Assembly (NCBI RefSeq): GCF_030272615.1
Contig: NC_081410.1
Coordinates: forward strand, 258,897,533-258,961,532
Origin: Cryptomeria japonica
Taxonomy: Eukaryota > Streptophyta > Pinopsida > Cupressales > Cupressaceae
DNA: 64,000 nucleotides
Direction of reading: 5' to 3'
Both the position numbers and the translations under genes were made by a program. Under the pieces are notes generated by a model. The model ran no database searches, was not told where the DNA came from, and was given only the letters and a program-made list of their open reading frames with translations. This document shows positions 44,386 to 56,460 of this stretch, in pieces. Each line of letters starts with the position of its first letter. Position 1 is the first letter of the stretch.

Positions 44386-47300
44386 ATGAACTTCCTCCTG
44401 GAGTTCATCAAAGAGGTGGGGGTACTCTGATCTCATACATGTTGCATCCTCCCATGAAGCCGTAACCTCATCATAACAATCCCATTGGACCCTAACCTAG
44501 TCTAGCTCTCGACCTCGAAGGGCCAGCGTCCGGCGTGCGAAAATGCGAATGGGCTCCAAAGCTAGCTGCCCATCCGACTCCACCTGCAAGGCATCCCAAT
44601 CTAAAATATGAGACTCATCATAGATATATTTTCTTAAAATTGATACATGAAACACATCGTGGATGCGTGATAGGCTAGGTGGCAATGCTAAATGGTAGGC
44701 AACTGGGCCTATCCTCTCAAGTATCTCAAAAGGTCCTACAAAGCGAGGTGCGAGCTTAGAACCCTTTCCATAACGGATTGGACTCTTATGCAGCCACACT
44801 CTCAAGAAGACTCTGTCTCCAACCAAGTAGCTACGATCTATCCTCTTTGCATCAGCATATTTCTTCTATCTATCCTGAGCCTCTCTAAGACACTGCCTAA
44901 TCAAATCCACCTGCTGTTCCATATCCCGAACTATCTCAGGACTAATAGCAACTCTATCCTCTATGCAATCCCAACTCAATGGTGTCCTACAAGGTCTGTC
45001 GTATAATGCCTGATAGGGTGGCATCCCCAAAGAAGTGTGATGCCCATTGTTATAGGAAAACTCCACTAAGGGAAGGTACTCTTTCCATCTAGTCTGATGA
45101 TCCATGATGTACATGCGAAGCATATCCTCTAACACCTGATTAACCCTCTCTATCTGACCATCCATTTCTGGGTGATAGGCTGTACTGAAATTGAGCTTAG
45201 TGCCCATAGCTGCTTGTAATGACTTCCAAAAGGAATAAGTGAAGAGGGAATATCTATCAGAAATAATATTGTGTGGCATGCCATGAAGTTTGACAATGTC
45301 TCACAAGAACACCTGTGCTACTGCTGGTGTTGTGAAGGTAGTCCGAACTGGTGAAAAGTGAGCCACTTTGGTCAACTTGTCAATTGTCACCAAGATGGCA
45401 TCATGGCGACGAGAAGACATAGGAAGACCAATGATGAAATCCATGGATATAGTATCCCACTTCCACTCTAGTATAGCATGAGACTGGAGCAACCCCCCTG
45501 GATGGTGGTGCTCCACCTTTACTCTCTGACACTTGAGGCATCGAGCTACTATCTCAACAATGAGCTGCTGCATTCTCGACCAATGATATAACTGCCTCAA
45601 GTCAGCATGCAACTTTTTAACTCTGGGATGCACTGTATAAGGAGCTCTATGAGCCTCCATGACAATGAACTCTCGCAATTCCCCAGAGGAAGGTACATAG
45701 ATGCGCCCTCTATGGCATAATAGTCCATCGAACTCCAAAGAATAATCCACATATTTCCCCTCTAGAGTAACCTGAGATCGTATTACCTGACAAACCTATG
45801 CATACCATCCATCCTCTAGCAAGTGCTGTAGTATATGGTCTCTCAAATCCATGCCCATAGATATGGTGTGAACCTCATGACGTCTCCTACTCAAAGCATT
45901 TGCAACTATGTTTTCCTTTCCTTTGATGTAGTGAACGTCAAAATCATATTCGCACAAGAACTCCATCCATCTCCTCTGACATGCATTAAGGTTCGGCTGA
46001 GTGGAAATGTACTGAAGACTCTGATGATCCGAATGCAGCTCAAAGTGATGACCTAAAAGGAAGTGTCTCCACCTCACAAGTGCATGCACTACTATTGCGA
46101 GCTCAAGGTCATGAGTAGGATAATTAAGTTCATGAGTCTTAAATTTCCTAGACTTGAAAGCTATAGCCCTACCATCCTGCATAAGAATTGCTCCTAAACC
46201 CTCTAGTGAAGCATCTATACAAACCATGAAGTCAAATGAGGGATCTGGTACAAAAAGGATAGGAGCACTAGTAAGTTCCTTCTTGAGTTCCTGAAAGGCC
46301 TTCTCACACTTCTCTGTCCACTCAAATTTCTTCCCTTTACGCTGAAGAGAAGTAATAGGATGTGCAACTCTGGAGAATCCCTAAACAAAATGTCGATAAT
46401 ACCCTGCTAAGCCCATGAAGCTCCTGACCTCCATCACACTGGTTGGCGCTGGCCAATCCATAATAGCCCTAATCTTTGATGGGTCAACTAAGATCCCATC
46501 ATCAGAAATAATGTGCCCAAGGTACTTGACCTCTGATCGAAAGAAAGCACACTTTGACAAACTGCCAAACAACTGGTTATCCCGCAAACACTGCAATACC
46601 TGTTTCAGGTGCTCCTCATGCTCCTTCTCATTCTGAGAATATATCAGTATATCATCAAGGAACATAATTACAAAATGGTCCAGAAATGTACAGAATACCC
46701 CATTCATGAGGTTCATAAAAATAGCTGGGGCATTCCTAAGACCGAATGGAACCACGGTGAACTCATAGTGACCATATCTAGTGCGAAATGCAGTCTTGTG
46801 GATATCACTTTCCACTATTCTTAGCTAATGGTATCCTGACTTCAGATCAATTTTGGAAAAGACTTTGGCACCCTGAAGTTGGTTGAATAAATCATCAATT
46901 CTGGGCAAAGGATATCGGTTCTTGATGGTTACTTTATTTAACTGTCGATAATCCATACATAATCGGAGAGATCCATCCTTCTTCTTAACAAATATGACTG
47001 GTGCACCCCAAGGGGATACGCTAGGATGAATATGACCCTTCTCATGGAGTTCCTCAAGCTATATTTTGAGCTCATTAAGCTCATTTGTGGTCATCCTATA
47101 AGGTGCTCTGGAAACTAGCTCGACTCCTGGTACAAGGTCTATATGAAAGTCAATCTCTCTACGAGGTGGCATTCTAGGTAGCTCTGAAGGGAACACATCT
47201 GAATATCCCTTAAGGATAGGATGGTCATCAAGTGATGTTTCCTTTTCTTCCTCTTCTCCTCTATCACTGATAGTGATAGCAAAAAGATGACATCCCTTTC

Positions 47301-47539
47301 ACATGCTCTGCTTAAGCTTCATTGCAGAGATCATACGAAGAGACACGGGTCTCTAAATCCCGGTGATAACTATGGGTGAACTGTGATCATCCTCACACTC
47401 GATCTTTTTCAGGTGGCAATCCATCTTGGCTCTGTGGGCATAAAGCCAATCTATGCCAAGTACAATACCATAAGATCCAAGTGGTGTCACTCTAAGGTCT
47501 ACTAATGTGGTGGTCTTGCCAATCTGTAGCTGACATGCC
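44380..47539 (-). pseudogene. Chromovirus B pol: protease end, RT, RNase H, integrase, chromodomain
   Basis: One frame covers all domains. Protease remnant: GSYGIVLGIDWLYAHRAKMD near 47430. [19 protein letters not shown] and active site [10 protein letters not shown] near 46650, intact. RNase H: VCIDASLEGLGAIL, HDLELAIVVHAL and HSDHQSLQYI (46227-45796). Integrase: CLKCQRVKVEHH, WDTISMDFI, IISDRYSLF and YHPEMDGQIERVNQ, where the DDE residues are present. The C-terminal chromodomain ends VQWDCYDEVTASWED and EYPHLFDEL (44500-44400); such domains steer integration to chromatin marks. Stops at about 46823, 46380, 45796, 45300, 44863 and 44497 inactivate it. Confidence 0.9.
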
Positions 47540-47906
47540 TGTTGGTGTAAATAATTATTCATCTTGGATATTATTACACTTACTTAAGTTTACTTAGAAT
47601 AATGCATTTTCATAGTAGTTTGGGTATGAGACACTTGGGTGTTTGTGCCACATTGGGATAGTGTGTGTAGGAGAAATTCCACCTTTTATGGTGTTGATCT
47701 TGTTGTTACACTCCACTCTTGTTGTTACACTCCACATTCAGTGGGTGATCCACCTCATGTGGACTATTATATTATTTCTCCTACCTACCCACACCTATTT
47801 CCTACCTACCCTTGTTTCTTATTGAGCCACATGTCATGTTTGTGTGCTCACATATCCCTAGCCTTGCCTATATAAGCAAGCTCATCTACATTGTATGTAA
47901 CTATTG
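47540..47906 (+). mobile_element. Copia LTR fragment (U3 with TATA box) inside chromovirus B
   Basis: The fragment begins TGTTGGTGTAAATAATTATT, a genuine Copia LTR start seen in conifer elements, and interrupts protease B. It ends near 47906, where LTR B sequence begins abruptly. TATATAAG is at 47869-47876, so the piece stops about 30 bp past the TATA box, near the expected transcription start. Only U3 is present. The rest of that Copia, B gag and most of the B 5' LTR were lost. Confidence 0.7.
47869..47876 (+). promoter_or_regulatory. TATA box of the Copia U3 fragment
   Basis: TATATAAG in a GCC-CTATATAAGCAAGC context is a good plant TATA box. A transcript would start near 47900 and run rightward, antisense to LTR B. 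Confidence 0.6.
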
Positions 47907-48561
47907 TACAAATTTATACATGAAATCATGTCTCTTGTGGATTTTACATAAATCAATTAAATAACACTTAACACACATGCATCATTTACTATTATGAATA
48001 AAATACAACACAAACGGGGTGTTGTCTCTCCAAATAGAGAAACCCTGGCTTTACGAACATACATAGGTCTAGGTTTGGTTCTCCGTAATATTTCCATGGT
48101 CACATGGATAACTTCCTGCACATCTCAATTTACACATTAGTAGCTTCAAGTAACCTCATATAATATAAATCACAAGAATAATAATACACATCATCACTTG
48201 CATACAATTTACATCTAAACAATTTAATACATCTTATATCCAAACAATTTCACATAAGCAATTCATCCTAATTCTCATAATTTTGATCCACACATAAAAC
48301 ATACATCATATTTCTATCATCATAGTAAAGTCCTGCAAATTCAATAATGACAATTATCACCACAAATTCATCCTATTCAAAAATCATGTAGTGTTCTATA
48401 TCATAAAGCATATAAATAAAGCATCAACATATAGAAATGTTATCCAAATCATGGAATCATATAAGTTCTAAATCCATAATGCATAAAAAAATAAAGCATC
48501 CATAATAGTCTCATCATAAAAAAAATTGAAATGTCAGACTGAGTCAAGGTGGGGCCTCACA
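47907..48561 (-). repeat. Chromovirus B 5' LTR remnant
   Basis: 655 bp collinear with 43715-44369, with only scattered substitutions. The remaining 3.5 kb of this LTR is deleted. Confidence 0.9.
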
Positions 48562-50830
48562 GTTGTGATTTTGTGAATGACCAATGTCTTATCTGTTATT
48601 TGGGCTATAGAGTCTTATATTTCTTTTGAACTTAATGTATTATTTGTGAGACAATTTTTAAACCTACTCCCTTTGGTAAATTTGTCAGTTACTATTTCTT
48701 ATTAGATCTGCTAAATGTTTATAGCATAAACTGCTTGAATGAATTTAACCTTAACCTGGACCATTCAAGGAAGAACTACAAGGAACAATTTTAATTCACA
48801 AGTAGATCCTTTTAATCCAAGTTTATAACATAGAAACATAAACTTCATTGTAAGAATACAAATAACCTTATCTCCTTTAGATAATATCACAAACAACTAC
48901 CTATAGAAAATGAAATAACTCACAGCACATATGCAGAGAAAAATGAATGACTCTATTAAAGCTTCAAAATGACACAATAGTATGCCAGAGGCTATAGTAT
49001 TTTTCCAGTATCTTATATTCTAATCCTCCCTTCATTTTACAAAATTTTCTCATATAAGTAAGTGAGCAACACCTATTCCATGAGAAGTTATGTCCCTTCA
49101 TCATTAACAATTTGATTACAATTGCTTAGCAAAGTGAAAAATAAAAAGATTAAGCATGCCAAGATGATTAATATAACTGTCACTCTTATAGCGTCTAGCG
49201 GCCACACTCTTGCTTTTCATATCTGTCTCCAATGAAAAGAGATCAAACACTGCTTTGTTGACATGTGAGGCTACATCTTCATCCTGGTTAAATCTAGCTA
49301 TGAATTTCTCCTTAATCTGTGCAAATTCCTTTTTCCATTGCTCTAATGGAGCCAGTTCACCTTCCTTGTAGACAACCGGTATTGTTGTCTTCGCCAATAT
49401 TTGGAGATCTTTATTCAGTGTGTCTATGAATTTGTCATTCTCTATCAAGTATTGGTCCCCTTGAACTCTTTCTTCTACAGTCATGGCCTCATTGTCCTTC
49501 AATATATCTTGCAATCTTGCCTTTAGTCTCTCATTCTCTTTTAGAGCTTTCACAGTCCTTGAATTCCAAGGGCTCTTCTTGCAAACCCAATTCTGAATTG
49601 TCTGGCTCTTAATCGCTCTATGAATTCTCTTAGGCACTGTCAACAATGTCTCCTACTTCTTCAATTCATTGAGCATTTATGGTGAACTTACCAGTTAATA
49701 ATTTCAGTTAAGCAATGGTCACATAGGTATTCATTTTGAATTTATGGTGATGTGACTTTACTTTGATTTGTTTTGATCTTCGCGGCAATGGGTAATCATT
49801 TGTCTAGCAGTGTTTTGAATTTTCCACTGACGTTTATTTAACATTACACTTGTGCTGCACTTCAATGAAATCATATGTCTCGATGGCTTTACCTTATGTC
49901 TCCATGAAACACCATATTCCATCGATATCATTCTTCACTTCGGTAAAATTAACATCATCGCCGACACATTTCTTGGTCTCATTGATATCTTTATTTCATC
50001 AAAGCCTTGCAATAAGTGTTTGTATCAATGTAATGTTTTATCAATTCATCGAAATCTTCCTTTTCGATAAAAATCCTTTTATTGGTAAGTCCTTCCATCA
50101 TTTTATCGATGTTAGAATTCCATCAAAATGGTTCTTCATTATCCGACCTTTGTACTAGTGTCGATAAAATTTCCCCTTTCAGTAAAAGAAAAATATTCTT
50201 TTTCGACTCTTTATGTTTGATTGACAACAAGTCACCGATGGAAATCTCTCATATTTCATCAATCCTTTAATCTTCAATGAGAAAGCTATCTTCAGTCAAC
50301 ATCTTTTGTGCCTCTTTGATACGCTCTTTTCCTCGAAATAGCTTCGTCAATAACATATCTTTTGGTTCCTTCGATATTACTCTTTCGACCAAACTTCTTC
50401 CCTTGGCTAGCTGTTCACATGTCTCATCGATACTGTAGTTTCATCGAAACTTCTTTATTTTATCGATGGGACCACTTCTGATTTCCTCGATGTACTTTAT
50501 GTAGATGGAACTAATGTTTTTGGTGAATCCTTTTGGAGGTCCATCGCGGCCAAGGTTTGTTCGATAAGTCACTTTATCGATAGGATAATGGTAGGGTTCT
50601 TCGATAGAGTCATTTCAGTCAGACTGGGCTTTTCAGCAAAGGATGGACACTTATTACTAACAAATTTAGTTTAGGCGATGTCTTGTGGGTTTTTTGGTAT
50701 CGGTGGAATTTTTAGGGTTTCTATCAAAATTATCAAGGGCATATTTAGCCTTTTATTACTCTTTTCAAAATCATCTTAACTCCTAATAAAGCCATGGATT
50801 TTTTACATTTTTTAAATCTGATGCTCAACA
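48562..50830 (-). repeat. Gypsy A 5' LTR, main segment
   Basis: Continues the LTR after chromovirus B and ends GCTCAACA at 50830, followed by TSD CACCA. Between about 49850 and 50620 (U3 on the minus strand) the word TCGAT/ATCGA and near-forms are unusually dense. The uninterrupted TTCTTCCC site of the hAT-like element lies near 50396. Confidence 0.85.
49116..49646 (-). CDS. LTR-borne 176-codon coiled-coil ORF of Gypsy A
   Basis: The frame is open from about 49646 to 49116; the first codon is TTG, and no upstream ATG is in frame before a stop, so the true start is unknown. Landmarks are WNSRTVKALKENERLKARL, LKDNEAMTVEERVQGDQY, NDKFIDTLNKDLQIL, KEGELAPLEQWKKEFAQIK and FNQDEDVASHVNKAVFDLF, ending in hydrophobic LFIFHFAKQL. 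The first 120 residues look like a coiled coil. It lies about 1.2-1.7 kb into the LTR, sense to the element, and the other LTR carries the same frame with one stop. The family is unknown. Confidence 0.45.
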   Translation of the reverse strand: MLTVPKRIHRAIKSQTIQNWVCKKSPWNSRTVKALKENERLKARLQDILKDNEAMTVEERVQGDQYLIENDKFIDTLNKDLQILAKTTIPVVYKEGELAPLEQWKKEFAQIKEKFIARFNQDEDVASHVNKAVFDLFSLETDMKSKSVAARRYKSDSYINHLGMLNLFIFHFAKQL

Positions 50831-51478
50831 CACCAAACAGATTATAGCATTTGTACAGACTTCACTCTTCAAAGGCTCCTTCAAGGGTAACAAGGCTTGT
50901 TTCATCCCATTTTCTACAATGGTGTATATGTTCTTTCTCCCATCATGTATTGGGGTGACAAATATCCATAGGCATAATATCACACAAGACTTCATCACAA
51001 TAATTCCCAATTTTGAATTTCACCAAACATTGCTCACTTACTAAAAACTTATGATCATCCTGAATGCATGCTATCTGATAAGGCTTAGTGTGTTTCAATC
51101 TTTCCAACTTCAACTTATTCACCATCTCTTCTGAAACAAGATTATCCAAACTACCACTATCAATAACAACTTTACAACACTTACCAGATACCTTACATCT
51201 TGTCTTGAACAAATTTTTCCTTCTCAAGGGCTCCTCATCTTCTCCAGTATGACACAAAGATCTCCTCATCATCAACAGTTCTCCATTTTCCAGTTTGTTA
51301 GCTGATCAAGAGGGTATTTTTTGTACCAATTCTATTCTCCCAGTGTTTTTTGTCTTCTTACATTTGAAAGCATGATGTCCTTCTCCTCCACACTTATAGA
51401 AAGTTTATCTAAACACTTTTATCTTGTCTTCTATCATCCTTTCTAAAATTTTCATTTCGATAGCCATCGGGCTCTCTC
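50831..51478 (-). pseudogene. Gypsy C zinc knuckle and aspartic protease
   Basis: Next to Copia 2 is a knuckle, FYKCGGEGHHAFKC (about 51405-51360), whose first Cys is now Phe. Protease follows with VVIDSGSLDNLVSEEMVNKL (about 51165), an intact DSG site, and IMPMDICH near 50960. A gap of roughly 13 residues and a frame change precede HDGRKNIYTI (near 50940). The text runs to 50831, where Gypsy A begins, and RT resumes at 10421. Stops lie near 51300 and 51415. Confidence 0.8.
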
Positions 51479-52909
51479 TGATGGTATGATGAAAGAATAA
51501 GTATCCGGTAGATTATTGAGAGGGGGGGGTGTGAATCAGTAAACTGAAAAACTGAAACAAACTTCCCAAACTCAAACTCAAACTCACAAAGTAAAATTAT
51601 TGATAGAATATCACTGTCAAGATAAATACTCATAAGAATACTCAACATCAACCAGTTAACTGCTATAACAACTTAATAGTAAACAACATTCAACTTGTAA
51701 ATTTCCAAATGCTTAATCATATATCAACACACTCCATCTCTCAATGCTTCCAATTATCATGCCTTATCAGAAGTTAATCAAATCAACAAATAAGGTCATA
51801 ACCACAAAAACATTCACCACATGACACAAATGTTTATACGTGGGAAACCCAAATAGGTAAAAACCATGGTGAGATGAGACTCACAAGATAGCTATCTGAA
51901 CTCTTTTGAAGTTCACCCTGTTAGGAGCCAAGCCTGTTACAACTTTTATAATAAGTCCTGTAAAGAACTGATCCTGTTAGGAATCACCCGGTTAAGGGAT
52001 TTACAGAATGCCTTGATAATCACGGTAGAGGATTTCAGAATCCAAGCTAATGGACTACCTTGTTAGAGCATTTAAGAAGTAACCAAGCTTGTTAGAGCTT
52101 ACCCAGTTAGGGGATTTCAATTTTGTTGTAATTGTTAGAAGACAACAGGTTTTTCTTGATCTATCTGAATAACACTACATTTGCTTGATCAGATCCTTTT
52201 AAGCTTCAATCTGCCTTTACTTAAACTGCAGATCCATTCTCCGATTAGGAAACCACACACTCAACTGATTTCAGCCAACACTTTGCCAACACTAAACAAA
52301 ACAACTTCATCGACCTTAAATACAAATCAATTAGGTCGGTAACATAAAAAAAACCTATTTCTCTCATAGAAATTACAAACAAATCGATTCAAGTTTGAGT
52401 GTTGGATTTGCATAGCAATCTATACACATTCTTCAAGAAAATTCCAATCACTCCATGATCATCACTTCATCGGACTTGTAACTCATCACATGCTTTGCAT
52501 TAGATGAAATCCACTTTGCTCATTCCCTAGACAATCAAACAAGCGCACCAAAACAATCTAAACTTATCTTCTTACAATGATCACACGTGTCTCCATCATT
52601 GCCTCTCAATAGATAATAAACCAACATAACCATTTCAGCAAACTTAATCGGTTAGGGTTTAACAACAACAATTGGTAGGGTTTACCGGTTACATAACATA
52701 GAAAGGGTTTAACCTTATACACTGGTTACCGGTTCAACTCAAAAACTTACATACCGGTTTACAACATCTTCCTCAAAGCTCTTCCTACAAGTTACAAGAT
52801 AATATCAATAACAACAATATCATCAATATCATAAATACCATTACCAATTCAATTAACATCAATGACAACATAACATATCATTAATGCAATCTTCATGCAA
52901 ATGCCAACA
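51479..52909 (-). repeat. Copia 2 3' LTR
   Basis: Plus sense TGATGGTATG ... ATGCCAACA. Contains several ACCGGTT palindromes (near 52683, 52730, 52752). Differs from the 5' LTR by scattered substitutions and small indels. Confidence 0.9.
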
Positions 52910-53260
52910 ATCTCCCACTTTGGCTTTGATGGCAATACAAAAATCAATGCCTCTGATTGCTACTATGAATGGTGAATATGAATCCCAGTTTACATTACCA
53001 AATATTCACCATGCTTTGTCTATCTTCAGCCTGTCGTTGGTTTCCCTTTGCCAATCACATAATTCTTCTCCTAATCACATAATTCTTCTCCCCCTTTGAC
53101 AACTATGCCAAAATGAAAGTAAAACATGTATTTGCAAATTTTACTATGCATCAACAACATACTACAACTTGATTCTCCCCCTGTAGAATACATCCTCTTC
53201 TTCATCAATCCTTCTAAGATTTTGCAAGTGATTCAGGGATTGATGCAATCAACATCATGC
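52910..53260 (-). promoter_or_regulatory. Polypurine tracts of Copia 2
   Basis: Minus strand AAAGTGGGAGAT touches the LTR; GTCAAAGGGGGAGAAG lies near 53095 and CTACAGGGGGAGAATC near 53178. This is the multiple-tract arrangement also seen in Copia 1 and element D. Confidence 0.75.
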
Positions 53261-56200
53261 TCAACTAACTTCATGAAAAGGGACAATCCCCAACTGACTT
53301 CTAAAATACTCAAAAGTGGTCTTAGGAAGAGGTTTGGTAAAAATATCTGCAAGTTGTTCCTTGGTAGAAACATTCTCTAAGATAATATATTTACTCTAAA
53401 CTTTTTCCCTCAAAAAGTGATATTTTAATTCAATGTGCTTGGTTCATGTGTGCAAAATAGGATTCTTAGAAATATTTATGGCACTTGTATTATAACATAA
53501 AATCTTTATAGGTTCTGAGATCTTCATCTTAAAACCTTCTAAAATGTGCCTCATCCAAATAGCCTATGTACAATTCATATAAGTTGCAACATACTTAGCT
53601 TCAATAGTAGATTGTGAAGTACAACTTTTCTTCTTACTACTCCATGAAACAAGCCTTCCTCCTAGAAAGAATGCTCCACCAGTAGTGCTTTTCCGGTCAT
53701 CAACATTTCCTACCCAATCAACATCTATGTATGCCTTCAAATCAAAGTTTCCTCCATATGGATACCATAATCCATAGTCAACAATACCTTTCAGATACCC
53801 AAAAATTCTCTTGGCTGCTATCAGGTGTGTCTCCTTTGGATTCTTCTGGAATCTTGCAACTATACTGACCGCATGGGCAATATCTGGTCTCCTATGAATA
53901 ACATAGTGTAATTTGCCAATCATTGACCTATATTCCTTTTCATCAACAGACTTAGATTCATCTTCCTTGGACAACTTACAACCTGTAACCATTGGTGTTC
54001 CAACTGGTTTACAGTCACTCATGCCAAAAGTCTTCAAAACCTCTTTCACATACTTAGATTGAGTAATGAAAATACCATTCTTCATTTGTTGTATCTGCAA
54101 GCCTATGAATTTTTTTATTTCCCCTACTAAAGACATTTCGAACTCATTTTTCATTTCATCTGTAAAACTATTGCTCATGACATCATTACCTCCAAAAATA
54201 ATATCATCAACAAATATTTCACTGACCAGTATTTCATCTCCTTCAGACTTGAGATAAATATTACTATCATCACTGGTTCTTACAAATCCTATCTTCATTA
54301 GATGTTTATGAAGCCATTCATACCATGCTCTGGGTGCCTGCTTTAATCCATACAAAGCTTTATGCAATTTGCATACCATGTCTTTCTCATTTGTCAAAGC
54401 ATAACCATCTAGCTGCTCTATGTATACCTCTTCTTCCAATATCCCATTCAAAAATGTAGACTTAACATCCATTTGGTATGCCTTGAACTTTTTATGGGCT
54501 ACAAATGCAAGTAAAGTTCTGACACCTTCCAGTCTTGCTACTGGTGCAAAAGTTTCACCATAATATTCTTCTTCTTCTTGCACATAACCCTTGCAGACTA
54601 ATCTTTCCTTGTTGTGAACTATAACACCATCTTCATTTAACATGTTTCTGAATACCCATTTATTACCTATAACATTCTTATTTATTGGTTGGGGTACCAG
54701 GGTCCAAGTGTCATTCTTCTCAATTTGATCCAATTCCTCCTCCATAGCTTTAACCCAATAATCATCACCAAATGCCTCCTTAGCACTTCTAGGTTCAATG
54801 GTGGAGATCATGCAAGAGTTCTCTCTTATTCTTTTTCTAGTTAGTACTACAACATCCTTATCCCCAATAATCTGTTCAGGACTGTGATTCAGTCTTACAT
54901 GTCTAGTAATAACATGATCATTCTCTTTAGGTTCAGCTTCTTCATTGTCATCTTCTTTTGAATATATTTGTTCTGGTTGAACAGGTGCATCATAATTTGC
55001 TTTACCAGTTTCTAATTTAACAATTTCAGGTTGCAAAAGAAAAATGCAAGGATCTTCATCCTTTTTCCCTGAACTAGTTCCTTCTGAGGCTTCAAGACAT
55101 TCATCTACTAGAACATCAACACTCTCAACAATTCTCTGTGTCTGGTTGTTGAAGCATTTATATGCCTTACTCTTGGTGGAATAGCCAAGAAATATGCCTT
55201 CATCACTCTTATCTTCCAATTGGTAATGTAATAACCTCTTTTAATAAAACATTTTCTACCAAATATCTTAAAATAGCTAACATCGGGTGATCTTTCATAC
55301 CAATATTCATAAGGGGTATTGTCCTTACCTCTTTTCACCAGAACTTGGTTCATTGTGTAGACAGTTGTACTTACAACTTCTTTCCAAAAAATTTTCGCTA
55401 CACCTCCTTGTATCAACATTGTCCTAGCATCTTCAACCACTGACCGGTTGTTCCTCTCTGCGATACCATTCTATTGTGGTGTCCTTGGTGCATAAAGTTG
55501 TCATTTGATACCATTCTCATCATAGTACTTAGTGAACTCCTTAGAAGTAAATTCACCACCTTGATCTGTTCTCAGACATTTTATCTTTTTGCCACTCTCT
55601 TTCTTAGCTAAGGCCCTGAATGCCTTGAACTTACCAAAAGCTTCATTCTTATCCTTCAATAATGTGACCCACATCATCCTTAAACAATCATCAATGAAGA
55701 TCATGAAATATTTGTCACCTTGAATGATTCTTGTTCTTATTGGTCCACATAGATTTGTATGAACTAAATCTAACAAGTGCTCTGCTGAGAAGGACTTGCT
55801 CTTGAAAGTTGAAGAAGTCATCTTTCCTAACTGACATTCTTTGCAAAGAGAATTAACTAGTTTGTCTAGCTGAGGAAGACCTCTTATTCTCTTGGACTTG
55901 CTCACTTTAACAATGTTATCAAAGTTTATATGACAAAGTATCCTATGCCAAAGCCAGCTACTATCTATCTTTTCAATCAAACAGTTGCTAACTTTAGGAT
56001 TAAGATGAAACAGATTACCTCTAGTTTGTTTCCCGGTTGCAATAAATTCACCTTTATTGTCAAATATTTTTCACATACCATTTCTAAACTCCAGTGGGTA
56101 TCCTTTGTCATTAAGTTGTGCCACACTCAAAATATTGTGCTTTAGACCTTCAACCCAATAGACATCATTAGCACTGCTCTTCCATTAATAGAAATAACTC

Positions 56201-56460
56201 CCTTACCTTTAACCATACAGGGTGAGTCATTTCCAAATCTGACAATACCGCCATCAAATTCCTTCAAGGAAAGAAGTTTTTCTCCGATCACGGGTCATAT
56301 GATGTGAACAACCACTATCAATGATCCAATCATCAGAGTTATCTATCCTAGATACCGGTGCCTTCTGATCTAATATCTCTTCCTTAATAGCTACAAATAC
56401 AATATCTTCACTAGCATCATCATCAGATTCTTCATCAGTGATACCACTATCAACCACTAT
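53261..56460 (-). pseudogene. Copia 2 pol: protease, integrase, RT, RNase H
   Basis: Protease: IIDSGCSHHMTRD near 56300. Integrase zinc region: WLWHRILCHINFDN ... CKECQLGKM (55950-55820); core LVHTNLCGP, then LRTDQGGEF. A long open frame of 551 codons (55219-53564) covers the end of integrase and RT with LKQAPRAWYEWL and an intact active site FVDDIIFGG near 54210. RNase H ends with DIFTKPLPK and a stop at 53261. Lesions are stops near 55498, 55470 and 53564 and a one-base shift near 55215. The first core Asp reads Asn (HTNLC). Confidence 0.9.

Larger units (their letters stand above)
40238..48561 (-). mobile_element. Chromovirus B (Tekay/Del-like Gypsy), 5' part deleted
   Basis: Terminal TGTCATGCCC and GGCCTCACA are flanked by GTTAT (40233-40237) and GTTGT (48562-48566), a one-mismatch TSD in the Gypsy A LTR. 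On the minus strand, pol (47539-44380) ends in a chromodomain and is followed by a polypurine tract and a 4,132-bp LTR. Very long LTRs plus a C-terminal chromodomain fit the Tekay/Del clade. Gag, primer site and all but 655 bp of the 5' LTR are missing, replaced by a Copia U3 fragment. The pol frame has no frameshift, only stops, so B is among the younger elements here. Confidence 0.85.
10422..50830 (-). mobile_element. Ty3/Gypsy element A (Tat-like, extra RNase H), 40 kb with three inserts
   Basis: The element is bounded by 5-bp repeats CACCA (10417-10421 and 50831-50835) and interrupts Gypsy C between protease and RT. Its LTRs are about 2.68 kb. The primer site resembles the TGGYGACTC type used by Tat/Ogre elements. 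The internal order is gag, protease, extra RNase H, RT, RNase H, integrase. Three later inserts split it: the hAT-like element in the 3' LTR, element D in integrase and chromovirus B in the 5' LTR. Removing them leaves roughly 12 kb of A. The internal frames carry many stops. Confidence 0.85.
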
